Shown: one piece after another, positions 50,601 through 61,500 of the stretch
Layout of the letters: the number at the start of each line of letters is the position of its first letter
Numbering within the stretch: the stretch's first letter is position 1
NCBI GenBank assembly: GCA_022695795.1
Contig: MU404143.1
Coordinates: forward strand, 1 to 64,000
Direction of reading: 5' to 3'
Length of the DNA: 64,000 bases
Source: Biscogniauxia marginata
Lineage: Eukaryota; Ascomycota; Sordariomycetes; Xylariales; Xylariaceae
Notes under the pieces: model-generated
Databases searched by the model: none
Told to the model about the DNA's origin: nothing
What the model saw: the letters and a program-made list of their open reading frames with translations, nothing else
Position numbers and translations under genes: made by a program

Positions 50601-51989
50601 TCATTATACTCGACTTTAATTATAATAGTGTTATTAAGTCTCGACTAGACTTTATATAAGGACTTGTTATTTATGGCTTCTTACTGCCTTATTAGCAAGA
50701 GCCTTTGCCGTTTTTTGGTTTTTTACGTCCCTTCCCTTTTGGTTTTCTTTTAATTGTTATAGCCTAGATGTCCTTCTATTCTTAAGCTTTTATAAAAGCG
50801 TATTTCTAATAATTATTATTTAAATAATCTCTTTAATTACCCTTTACGTAGTAGGGAATAAAAGGTTTATCTTTTATGCAGAATTTTATATATTAAAACT
50901 TCAATTTTTTTTCGAGAGCCCTTTTATAGCTTAAGTTCGTTTTATTAACTCGGAATTTTTTAAAGTTCTAGATTATTCTTGAATAAAAAGAGTAATTACT
51001 AAGTTTATTTACTAGGGGTATCTTAATATCTCCCTTTAAGTTTATATTGATTTTTAGGAGCTTCCCTCCTTTCTTGAGGTATGTTTTAATGATTTATTTA
51101 TAGCCTCGTTTAGTTATACGTGTTTTTACTTACTACTCTATTAAGTGTTTTTCTATAAAGCCAAACAAATTAAAGTCGTATTTAGTTCGTTTTTCGAGTT
51201 ATTATAGAAGATATAGTCCTTTTTATAATTCTTATAATTCTTCCTTAATCTCGTCTTTTTCGAAACCTGCTCCGAGTAAGTTATATATATTACATAGTAC
51301 CGAGGTGTAACACATATAACCTTTAGCCATTACTTCGTAGCTTCTTTCGGAGCTTAAATAAAGATAACATACTTTAGAGTAATATAACTATCGTGGGGTG
51401 TTATTATAAATACACTTATTTTTTTCCGTGTTATTACTTTCTAGTTTTTGAGGATAATAACCGGCTTTATCTTTAGAACTTTTATATACTTAATAAACGT
51501 CGTTAATATAAAAGCTTTAATATAATAATACATGTTTTTTTAAGCTTTAATAGATATTGCAGTTATTATTTATGTAAAGCCTTTAATTTAAGCTATTATG
51601 CTGGCTTTTCCCTTAATAGGTTTCGCATTTATCGTTTTTATAGTGGCTTTAATATAAATCACTATAATTTAACTTAATTCCTAAGTCGTATTCTAGCTTG
51701 TAATTATTGTATACATATAATAATTCGCTTTTGTTATATCCTTATTTAGCTTGTTTTAGTATAAAATATCTTAAATACGAGTAGTCTTTTTTTAGGCATT
51801 CTTTGCGGTTGATTTAATGAGATTTATAGATTCCTTTTATAAAAGCCTTTTTAATCTTTTCTGCTTTAATAGTGCTGATAGTAAATACTTGGTTTATTTC
51901 TTTATTGTTTTTAAATTAAACTTTTATTTTAACGACTTTTTTCTTAAGTTAAAAAATCCCTCTTGTTCTTGGTTCCTGTTTCTTAAGAC

Positions 51990-53000
51990 TTTAGTACTCG
52001 TTTTTATAATATCCCTTTTTTTTGTAGTTAAAATATTTAATGGTTAATTTATCTCGTTTCTTTTATTCTTTTTGAATAACGTTGATTTTAATGGGATTTT
52101 ACTTTATTCCCGTGCCTTTTCTGGTTCCGGCACCACTTCTGTGATTTCCTTCCTTAAGCTGGTCGCCACTCCTTCGTTACACCGTCTTTTTCTTTTCAAG
52201 GTACCGTTCAAAGTTCTTATTATCGATAGTAATTGCTATTATAACGTAGTTATTAAACTTCCCTAGGTTCCTTTTTTTATATAAATTTATCTTATATAAC
52301 TTATTCTTTATATGGTTCTTTAACCCTTAATAAAATAAGTAGTATAGGCTTTTAATAAGTAATTATAATTAACTTACGAGTTTTTTAAACTTAATAACGT
52401 AGTTTAAAGCCTTCTTATCTTATCGTAATTTATAAAGTTAAGCTTCGGCTTGTTACTTAAAAATTAAATTGTTAAATATAAACCTAAGTTATTTTTTAAA
52501 TTCTTTATAATTTTTAAAAACTTTTTTCGTGTCTTTTTAGGCGTTTGGTCCGTTCTCTAGATAATCCTTTAACACTAGTTAAAACCAGGTTAAGGCGGTT
52601 CCGGCGAGGAGCTAGAATACCGTGAAAACCTTTTATTCCTTAGTAGTAATCGTTTTATAATAGAACCGTAAGTAGGTTCCAGCCTAAATTAGAAATCCTT
52701 TTAAATCGCTTAACCCATTATATCTACTAAATGTAATTAATTTAAAACCCTTTATATCGAGGGTTATTATATTATCGTCGTCGTTTAAGTTATTAAGGTC
52801 GCTATCGTTTAAAAATGATTAAGGTTGTTTTACTTATTTATCTTTTTCCTTAGGCATTTCTTCCTCTTCCTCTTCTTCTTCCTTAAATGCTTCTTTTTAT
52901 TAATCTTCCGAGATGTCCTCTTATAACTCTTCTTTAGCTATAACTATAATAAACTTTTATGTTGGTTTTTTTAAACTTTTTAGTTGTATCGTAAAAAGAC
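51990..53000 (-). pseudogene. RIP-damaged gypsy gag with mutated zinc knuckle
   Basis: Between the 5' LTR and the protease, on the minus strand. A Glu/Lys-rich stretch reads at about 52860-52910. At 52035-51994 fourteen codons read YFNYKKKGYYKNEY, which has exact spacing for a retroviral-type zinc knuckle C-x2-C-x4-H-x4-C, with all four ligand positions now Tyr (TGC/TGT to TAC/TAT and CAT to TAT). The ends of gag are not defined, and the 1.4 kb between the knuckle and the protease is too degraded to read. Confidence 0.7.
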
Positions 53001-53158
53001 CTAAAGTTTTCGTTTAAAAGCTTATTAATTATTATTCTTTTACTTGTTTCTTTTCTTGTTATCCTTTAGTTTTAAGGGGTATGCTTGTCTTAGGATTATT
53101 TAATTAAAAGTCCCTTCTTTTAAACTAATGTTAAGCATTAATTAAGGAGCTATCAAAA

Positions 53159-53577
53159 TGTAACAAACCTCCCTATGTATTCCTAGTTAACTGACTTTAT
53201 AGGTGAGTACGTACTAGGTTTTCTTAATTTATAAGTAATAATGGGTTAAGATTGGTTTAATTAATTTACAATGTTTTATTCGTTAAAAAGGTTTTAAGGT
53301 ACTCTCATTATAATATTAAAGAGTAACTATAGTCTTAAATTAATAACTAAAGAATAAGAATAAATAACTAAATACATAAGGAAACTCCAATCTACTTATA
53401 CTTGTTCTTTTTTCACATAAACTCGTTAAATCAATGAATCGCTTCTTGTCTACCCATGATTCACTGATTCACCTTGAATTAGTAAATCGACTCTTATTTA
53501 CCCATGATTCACTGATTCATATTTTGCTCACATGACTTGCACGCAGAGGGGGGGGGGGGAACACGAGATCCGTAACA
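53159..53577 (-). repeat. LTR (5' LTR of the gypsy element)
   Basis: Plus-strand start TGTAACAAACCTCC and end GATCCGTAACA. It has a G tract like its partner. Its distal part (about 53440-53577) keeps many C and G positions that are T or A in the other LTR (for example CCCATGATTCACTGATTCA, twice), so it is the less damaged copy there. Confidence 0.96.
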
Positions 53578-53722
53578 CATATTGATTTATATAATGATAA
53601 CTAGAGTTAAAAACGCGTTTTAATCGCGTTTATAACTTCCAAAAAGCCTTATACGAAGATCTAAAGCTAATTAGCGCGTGGTTTCGATTAGTTAAGAATA
53701 TACGGGCGAAATATAGTATTTA

Positions 53723-53922
53723 TGTTGGTAGGTACGTACGTAAGTAAAAGCAAATAACCATGACAATATGAAAGATAAGGGTGAGACTGGTGTAATATTG
53801 ATGTCTAAGGAGGGAAGTATTTACATAAGTAGGCTAGGGAACAGGTAGCCTATTTATACTTGGACCATGTAGCTTATTCCGTATGTGGACAAGATCTACA
53901 TGCCTTCGTTATTCAACCATTA
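53723..53922. mobile_element. 200-bp solo-LTR-like insertion with ATTTA duplication
   Basis: It begins TGTTGG and ends CCATTA, and is flanked by ATTTA on both sides (53718-53722, 53923-53927). Deleting it with one ATTTA rejoins the transposase register exactly (KYSI, stop for Gln, NSDFYNFDE). It is clearly GC-richer than its surroundings and contains a TATTTATACTTGG box. The TGTTGG start is typical of copia-type LTRs; if so, the terminal CA has been lost or mutated. Classification as a solo LTR is an inference; the insertion itself is well supported. Confidence 0.8.
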
Positions 53923-55185
53923 ATTTAAAACTCCGATTTTTATAATTTCGACGAGATAAGCTTTATAATAAGTATAATCTCTTTAATAATAATTATAACT
54001 CGCGTAAATCGACGTGATAAAAATAAAGTAGTTTAATTAAGTAATTAAAAATAAGTGATAACAATTATTTATATTAATAATAAAGATTAAAATATCCCTC
54101 CGTTTTTAGTGGTTTAAAAAAAGAATTATTTTATAAGTTAATATATTAAAGGCGGCTTTTTACATAATTAAGTAATTAAATTAATTAGTAATAACTAAAT
54201 AAATAATAAAATAAGCCTAGAATAACTTAAACATTTTAATAAATATATTTCTACTTAAGTTAAAAGTTTATATCGAATACTTATTTTTAATAGGTATAAA
54301 AGTCACGAATCGGCAGAATTTTAAAAGTATTATAAAGTATATAATATTATTACTTTTTATTTACCTTTTTATTTTTTTTATTTAATTTAGCTATTAAATA
54401 TTAAGTGTTTTAATGTTTTAAAATAAGTATATAATTAATAAATTAAGATTTTTATTAAGGTTTATATTAATTATATTATAAAGGTTAAGTTTTTCCTCGC
54501 TTTTAAAGCAGCTTATTTAGCCTTTATAATAACTTAAAATAGCTAGGCTAGATTCCGCGGAGCTGGCTTAATACTTTTCGACCCGTAAGCTGTGATTTTA
54601 AAGCTTAATATAAGGTTATAGACTTCGAATCTTAGTATACCCCCCTCGATTAATATTAACCCTTGGGGCTTTTAAACCCTTTATAATGCGACTAATACGC
54701 TTTTATAGTTAACTTTAATAAAGAATCGCATTATACGCCATTAAAGAAGCTTTTTAACCCTTATTTTTAAGACGGTAACGGCGTTAGCTAAAAACATTAA
54801 AATGTTAGCTTATAAGATAACACTTTTATTAATTAAGGTATATATATTTCGAGTAATAAATGAGGCACTTAATAAACGTCGTAAAGCTAAAAAGATTTAA
54901 GTTTATTAAGGGGAGGCACTTATTATAAAGAATACGTAAGACGTTTTAACTTAAAAAAAGGCAAAAAAGTAGGCTCGACATAATAAGCGCTTTAAAGGGA
55001 GTAGGTAAAATGAGAGGTAGCTTTTTAAGTGACGATGTAATACTTACGAGGAGACTAGTCATAATGCGCGTATTTATCAGGATATTATAATTATATTAGG
55101 TTTATTAAATTTTAAGTAGTTTAAGTTAATTTTATACGTTGTAATTATTAAATCCTAATTTTAATATAAGAAGATGGGGGAAAGT

Positions 55186-55285
55186 GCGTAAGGTATTAAT
55201 ATGCGTAAGGTATTAATATGCGTAAAGTATTAATATGCGTAAGGTATTAATATACGTAAGGTATTAATATGTGTAAGGTATTAAT
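55186..55285. repeat. Six 17-bp subterminal repeats
   Basis: Units of GCGTAAGGTATTAATAT at 55186, 55203, 55220 (AAAG variant), 55237, 55254 (ACG) and 55271 (GTG, truncated), ending next to AAAGCACGT. Three inverted units are at the left end (45632-45680). They are probable transposase-binding subterminal sites, by analogy with other DNA transposons. Confidence 0.9.
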
Positions 55286-55294
55286 AAAGCACGT

Positions 55295-55551
55295 TATTTA
55301 ATTAATTAATTTATTTATATATTATTATTATTATTATTATTATGGTTTTTTATTTAAGGGGTTTTAAGTTAAATTTTTTGGTTTTTTTTTGGTTTTTTCT
55401 TTTTGCAAAATAAAGTACATATATTATACACCTTGGCAATAAACGCTATTATCTATCGTGGTGATAGTATATATAGGTGCTAATTGCCATGTGCAATCAG
55501 CGGCGTCGTTTTTGCCACAGCGTCCTAAACGAAAGTGCATAGATAGAGCAG
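55295..55551. other. Spacer between the transposon and PKS 3' end
   Basis: A TA/TTA-rich stretch to about 55400 (including an ATT microsatellite) and then normal-GC PKS 3' flank. No gene. The PKS stop codon at 55552-55554 is only about 260 bp from the transposon's TA. Confidence 0.7.
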
Positions 55552-58500
55552 TTAGACCTCCTTGATTGGATCTCTCTCAGCGAGTATCTGTTCAGATATC
55601 TCGTAACACACTGCAGAATCATGTCAGCGTTAGCAATCATGACTTGGCTGATTGATTTTAGGGGAAGAGGGCTTCAACTTACGTTTGTAGATGCTCGCAG
55701 CGCCGAGGATTTTCATCACCGAGACATCCCTTCCTACCGTCTTCCAGATCCAGTTGCGGATCTCAACCGCGATTAACGAGTCAACACCAAGTCCCGCCAT
55801 GCTGTCATCGTTGTTGATACCACCCTTCGGCAATCCGGTAAGGGCCTCTAGCCTTCCTGACAATGCCGTGAAGATGGCTACGGCGACTTCGTCTGGCCCA
55901 GTCATAGATGCTAGCTTGACCTTAAGACTCTTCTGGGTCTCTTTCAAGCCGCTGGTCGCATCATCTGCGTCGTCCCGAATCGTGAAATGGCTGAATCTGG
56001 GGTCGAGGTGCCAGTGCAAAGGGTTCACAGCACCAGGCTTGAAACGGTTCAGTCCTGTGGTGATGTTAAAGGACTGACCGGGGACATTGGCGCGGCCTGC
56101 GACAATAGCCTCGAGGAACATGTGATGTATATCATGCTCCGAAATGGGCGGATAGCCTTCTCTCTCCAGTCCGGCATATAAGTGATCCTTCTCTCTGTGG
56201 AGGAAACCCATCCCATATATGACGCCGATGTTCAGTGCTGATCCGGCTAGCCCGCGCTTGCGGCGGTTTGCTGCGAGACCATTCATGAACATATTGGCCG
56301 CAGCGTAGTTAGATTGCCCTGGATGACCGCCAATGGCAGCAAATGACGAGGTCATGATGAAGAATTCTAAGCATGGCTCAGAAAATACAAGGTCGAGGTT
56401 TTTGGATCCTATAGCCTTTGGTAGAAGAACCCGGTTCCATATTTCCGTAGTCATCTGAGCGAAGACTCGATCGTCAAGGACCATTGCGCCGTTGATAATC
56501 CCGGCGACTTGGGGCATGGATCGGGATATAGTTGCTTTCAGAGCCAGCACGTTGTCGAGGCTGGTGACGTCCACCTTCTCGATCTTGATTGTCGCCCCGT
56601 GTGTCTGCATGAGTTCTTCAGTCCACTTTAGTGAAGTGTTCGGATTTCGACTAGCCAAGACGAGATTCCTGGCGCCGTGTCTAACGAATAGTCGACAGAG
56701 GCTCTGGCCAAGGTCTCGAGTCAGTCCGATAAGAATATAGGTCTTGTTCGGCCTGAGCAGTTTCTCTTCGACATCGTATTTGACGAGCTCTGTGGCGTTG
56801 CGGTTGGAACTCCAATCAATGACCTGGAATGGTGTTCTTGGCGCTGAGTTTGACTGTAGCTCGGATATCAAAACCGTTTGGAAGCTACTATTACTTCGTT
56901 GATACTCTGAGATATTGCTTGTGACCATGAGCATAGCATCTTTCCATGCTGTACCGAAACCAGAGAACCCTTCCCTGTTGGGTGAATTCTGAGAGCCACA
57001 TATGGAGAGCCAAGAGAGGTACTTGCAGTCATTCGGGAGTGACTCTCGGATTATATGTGAGAGTTCGTCATTTTCGGGCAAAAAGTCGAATACGGCTCCC
57101 TCTAAAACTGGGACTATTCTCTTAATCCCACGGTGTGTTGTTTTCGGATGTAGAAACGTGGTGGACGTAGAATTGTTGACCCCTACTACTTCAGTTGTAG
57201 TATATGAAGTAACGGAACCGCCGGACTTGGCTATAAGCTCCGTGGTGTAACCCGCAAGTACATCATCAGGGTTGATCAAGACTGTCTGCTGGCCAGGAGC
57301 CAGTGATGCGCACATCATTGCGGTCAAATATCTCATAAGAAGGTGGATCGTATGTAAGTCAGAAACCATGGAATCCTCGAGGCTGAATACTTGCGAAGTA
57401 GGACAGGAGATGTACGAGGAGTTGTGATCGGAAAACGCCACCATGCGCGTACCAGTAGACACGCTTCTACCGAAGCACACATAGGCAGACAATTGCGCAT
57501 CGACCCTGACCGGGTCAACAGAGCTATAGTCGACTTGTACCAGTACGAAACCAGAAATAGCTGTTTGGATATCTAGTCCGTTTGCTTGGGTCCGATATCG
57601 AGACGAACCATCATTTGCTTTGTAAGGGATCAGTTCGACTGATTGATGGAGAGTATTGACAGGTCTCGTGACGACACGTCGCATAACGTTGACTCTGTCA
57701 TTTGACTGTCTCAAGGGTAGGACGCGGGGAATCAACCGTTGCCCATTCTCCATATGTATCTCTGCTTCCTGTGTCCACAGGGAAATTACACCATCATCCT
57801 TGGCCACGAGCAAGCGCATAAAAGTCTCAGCAATGATGTGTCCCGAGGACTCAATATGCTCCAAGTCAAGCACCTGTAATCTAAGGTCGGGGACCTCGGC
57901 CGCAACTGTACGCGTAAACCCAAAGGTCGCCGCGTGTTCCGGATTCCCGGTCCTTGCGTCGTACGTCAGCCAAAGAACAGTCATGTTCGGCCGGAGGAGC
58001 GTTCGTAGTTTAGATAGTCTGGCCTCTGTAACTTTTGACATCAATGGCGCATCAAGGTCTGCTAGCATAATCACAGCTGTGCAGTCTTCTAAGACATTCA
58101 TCTCGAGAGTATCGAATGAATCTCTTGAAGCGATACTATTACAAAAGGGGGAAAGATGTTGCTCCAAGCAAAGAGAAAGCTCTTTAACCTCTTGCTTAAT
58201 GCCGCCAATTATCAATAGATTCTTAGTAACAATGCTGTGGATCGATTGCAAGGGCGTTCTCTTGAGTTCGAGCTCCGTGCTAGTGAGCTGTCGGATCAAG
58301 ACGAAACTTCCGTGATGGAACTGATCTGAGTTCTTTGCAATACGAACAAAGCCACATAAATCCAGGAGATCTGGCCATTCGGGGGGAGATGAAATCCCAC
58401 TTGCTTCCATACGGCCTGGCGGATGGCTCTTAAGGAAAGCTCCTGCGGTGTGCACGAGTATCAGGAAAGCTTCCTGTCTCATGGCATTGCGGATATTCTT

Positions 58501-61500
58501 CAATATCCTCATTGCATGTCTGTTGTCCAAAAGTGACGTTGAGAGTACGACGACGTCTTGGAGCTTTTCCATCCCGAGTTGAGGTCCCAGGCCCTCATTG
58601 GGATCAATTGGTATTTGTTGTACGCTGCTTCCTGATGCTCCCAAGGGCCGAACAATATCTTTCGTGTTCCTCTCTGCCTCGGTGCCAATGGTGAATTGAC
58701 GGAATGATAATTCCGCAGTGGCGGTAACGAGATGTTGGACGAGCTCGTTGTCAAAAGTCGTTAGCCCAAGAATGTTCATCCGAGCGTATCTATGGACGAT
58801 CTGCGTAATGATCCTACCAACATGGCCGTGAAAATGTAGTACATGATGTGCTTCCTCGATTATTGATGGTAGACTTCTAGACAGTTCATGGGGGTCGTTC
58901 TCACCAAGTGCTCGGATTCGATCCAAACAGCTATGGTGGCTAGAACTGAGGATAAACGTATCGATGTCTTCTCTAGTGTCGGTTGGCCAGCATCTTGCTG
59001 TAAGATCTAGACTAGGCATGCCGAAGTGTTCCGAGCCTTCCCCTAGAAGACTGGGGCATGGCCGAACCGGATAAGTTTCAAGTGTATCTCGAAGAAAATA
59101 TGAAGCGACGCGGGCACAGCTCTCCACTAGCATCGGATCATATCTCGCGAATAACTCGAGGTCTGCTTGGACAATCTTATCGGTAGGGTCAATATCCATG
59201 ACTGTATGAAGGTACAACTCATAATCGTCCTTTGGCTGGATGTTGGATAAGGCGCTAACGACGAGTCCCTCCACAAGTATCTCGGTTTCTCCACTCCCGT
59301 TGAATATGCCGATGTCGACGGTGACCGTGGCTTTGGACTCTGGCGTGGCATTTTTTATGGCGGTCGTGTGAGTATCAACTGAAAGCATTTCGTCCGGATT
59401 GGCTTTAGAAATCGGTTGACGCGTAGCGAGATTAAACTGTACTCGCTCGATGGTACTGGGGAGGAATGTTGTCCAAAGCGCCCTATTCTTTAGTTAGTAT
59501 AGACCTTCCCAATGGAGTGAATGAACATACTTATCACCAGGCGATGCATATGATAGAAAAGCGGATTGGAAGCAGGTGTCAAGCGTTGCTGGGCTTATCT
59601 GCAGAGTCGTCGTATCCTCCGAATGCCGTCTTTTCAGGGTTGCAGAGCAGTATCCAAGCCGCCGTTGAATTGAGGTTAGAGCTCGGTAGGGGCCCGAGTA
59701 GACAAGGCCTGTCCCGTCCATCATTTTGTAAAAGGTATCCGGGTTAGCTGGTAGCGTCTCAGACTGGCAAGGCTGTCTGGGTGGAAGAGCATCTGTGACA
59801 GAATCACCTAGGAATATTTTGATAGTCCCGACCACGTTCTTCTTCATCGTTGTTGTCCCATCGGCGGGACATGAAGTCACCGTGAAAGATGCATCAATGA
59901 TGGAGTCATCTGAGCGCAGAACTGTGAGTGAAAAGAGAACCTCAATGTCAGGCGATTCTCTATCAATAGTAATTCCAGCCATCAGTTGCAAATCTTTCAG
60001 TTCTACCAACGAAGCTGGCTGTCCGTCGAGAAGATATTGGGATGCATCAAAGGCCATGACGCAGTATGCAGAGGCGGGTAAGAGAGCTTGGCCTTGAAAG
60101 CTATGGTGTTCGAGCCAAGATATCTTGTCCAGCTTGAGAATATTGCGCCATCTCAATTCGTGTTCATTGTCGTCCCTGGTTCGGACGCCAAGTAGCTCAT
60201 GAAAAGGGGCTGTCTTGAAGTGATACTGACGAGAAATCCGTGATTCCCGCCAATAAATCTGTGAATGATCCCAGGGATACTGTGGCTGGTCTATAAGCCG
60301 TGGCCGACCAATGTTAAATATGCGAGACTGTTCAACGTAGTTGCGGAATGCGACCTCTATTGAGCCTAAATTCGACCACAAGAACGCGAGGAAGTCTGCG
60401 AATGCCAAACCATCATCCTTGGTTCGATCCAATGGACTAGAGTAAGGAAGATCGTTCCCAAGGGCCTTAACCGCCTGCCCGACTGGTCCCTTGAGCGCCG
60501 CATGTGGTCCGATTTCAATTGCGCAATCGTAGGGGCCATATTCAGTGAGTGCAAGCTTTACAGCATCATAAAATTGCACGGAATGTACCATGTTGTCCTT
60601 CCAGTAGTCACTGTGAAGATCCATCTTACTAGTCGTCGAGTATCCATTCACACTCGAGAGCCATATGGAACCATTGCCTTCTAAAGTCGGCGAGATACCG
60701 CAATCTTGCAGTGCTTTGGTGTACTCGGCAGCTGGCTTCGTCATATGAGGCGAGTGATAGGCCGTATCAACGAAAAGAAGCTTAGCAAACTTGTTCTCGG
60801 CAACAAGCTTCTCTTGCGCCAATTGTATCATGTCCAGATCGCCTGAGAGTGTTACGCTCGAGGGAGCGTTGCTGGCGGCAACATATATTCGACCAGCAAA
60901 TGACGGGTCTCTACAGAAAGCTAATGCTTCGCTCTCTGACATCCCAGCTGCAAGCATACCTCCTTTTTGGCCTTCCGGTCCACTAGCAAGGTGTGCAAAC
61001 AGGCCACGGTAGTAAGAAATCAGTATGGCATCTCTAGCGGACAATCTGCCTGCAGCGTAAGCAGCGGCGATTTCTCCAGATGAATGTCCGATCACGGTGT
61101 GGAATCCAATGTTTAGACTCTTCATCACATCAATCAGCCCGATCTGCAGTGCGGTGCAAACAGGTTGCGATATGGCTGCCTCGTGTATCCGCGATGATTC
61201 CTTCTCGGCCATGATTCTTTCCTCTATTGTCCATGTCGGGGGTTCCAAGCAGTCCCTGAGGACTTGATCAAGATTACGGATCGTCTCACGGTAGACTTGA
61301 TTGGTCCGAAAAACAGACCTCGACATGGTCGGCCATTGTGCACCCTGGCCAGTAAATACTCCAAGGATTCGGGGATGGGGAGTCATGGCCTTCGATCGTG
61401 TGCCTAATTTATCTAGTGACATGGCACTGTCAAGAAGCGAATTGAGGGCCTCGATAGCTTGAGATGTAGATGCCGCAGAGACGGCTACTCGATGTGACAT

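Larger units (their letters stand above)
46062..53577 (-). mobile_element. Ty3/gypsy chromodomain LTR retrotransposon
   Basis: 7516 bp, bounded by 419-bp direct LTRs (46062-46480 and 53159-53577) and a perfect CATAT target duplication (46057-46061, 53578-53582). The coding strand is minus, so the 5' LTR is at the right. Order on the minus strand is gag relic, protease, RT, RNase H, integrase, chromodomain: Ty3/gypsy order, chromovirus type. A purine-rich tract (AAAGAAGAAGAA, about 46483-46494) lies next to the 3' LTR as expected for plus-strand priming. The primer-binding site next to the 5' LTR (below 53159) was not recognised. The element is inserted in the transposase of the Fot1-type transposon and is RIP-inactivated. 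Confidence 0.95.
45740..55110 (+). pseudogene. RIP-damaged pogo/Fot1 transposase (three pieces)
   Basis: The reading register runs in 45740-46061, resumes in 53583-53722 and again in 53923-55110. Piece 1 shows an HTH-like start (KKLSRRFITKIYKVPE) and EKDMIIRYILDLNS. Piece 2 contains LELKTRFNRVYNFQKALYED and AWFRLVKNIRAKY. Piece 3 contains FYNFDE at the first catalytic Asp (DDE/DDD), PPFLVV, LKHFNKY, KSHESAEF and a C-terminal zinc-knuckle relic CNTYEETSHNARIY (C-x2-C-x4-H-x4-C with two Cys read as Tyr). Many codons read TAA or TGA where the family has Gln, Arg or Trp, consistent with C-to-T/G-to-A RIP. The start codon cannot be fixed. It is a non-functional relic. Confidence 0.9.
45623..55294 (+). 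mobile_element. Fot1/pogo-type DNA transposon, split by two insertions
   Basis: Termini ACGTGCTTTA (left) and AAAGCACGT (right) are inverted and flanked by TA (45621-45622 and 55295-55296), the target used by the Tc1/mariner superfamily. Subterminal 17-bp units (GCGTAAGGTATTAATAT) occur about three times inverted at the left (45632-45680) and six times at the right (55186-55285). The span is 9672 bp. Subtracting the retrotransposon with one CATAT (7521 bp) and the 200-bp insertion with one ATTTA (205 bp) leaves 1946 bp, close to the about 1.9 kb usual for Fot1-like elements. The transposase reads on the plus strand across all three pieces. Confidence 0.92.

Noticed and set aside
51817..52266. 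Plus-strand frames of 76 and 64 codons
   Set aside because: Antisense to the damaged gag region of the gypsy element.
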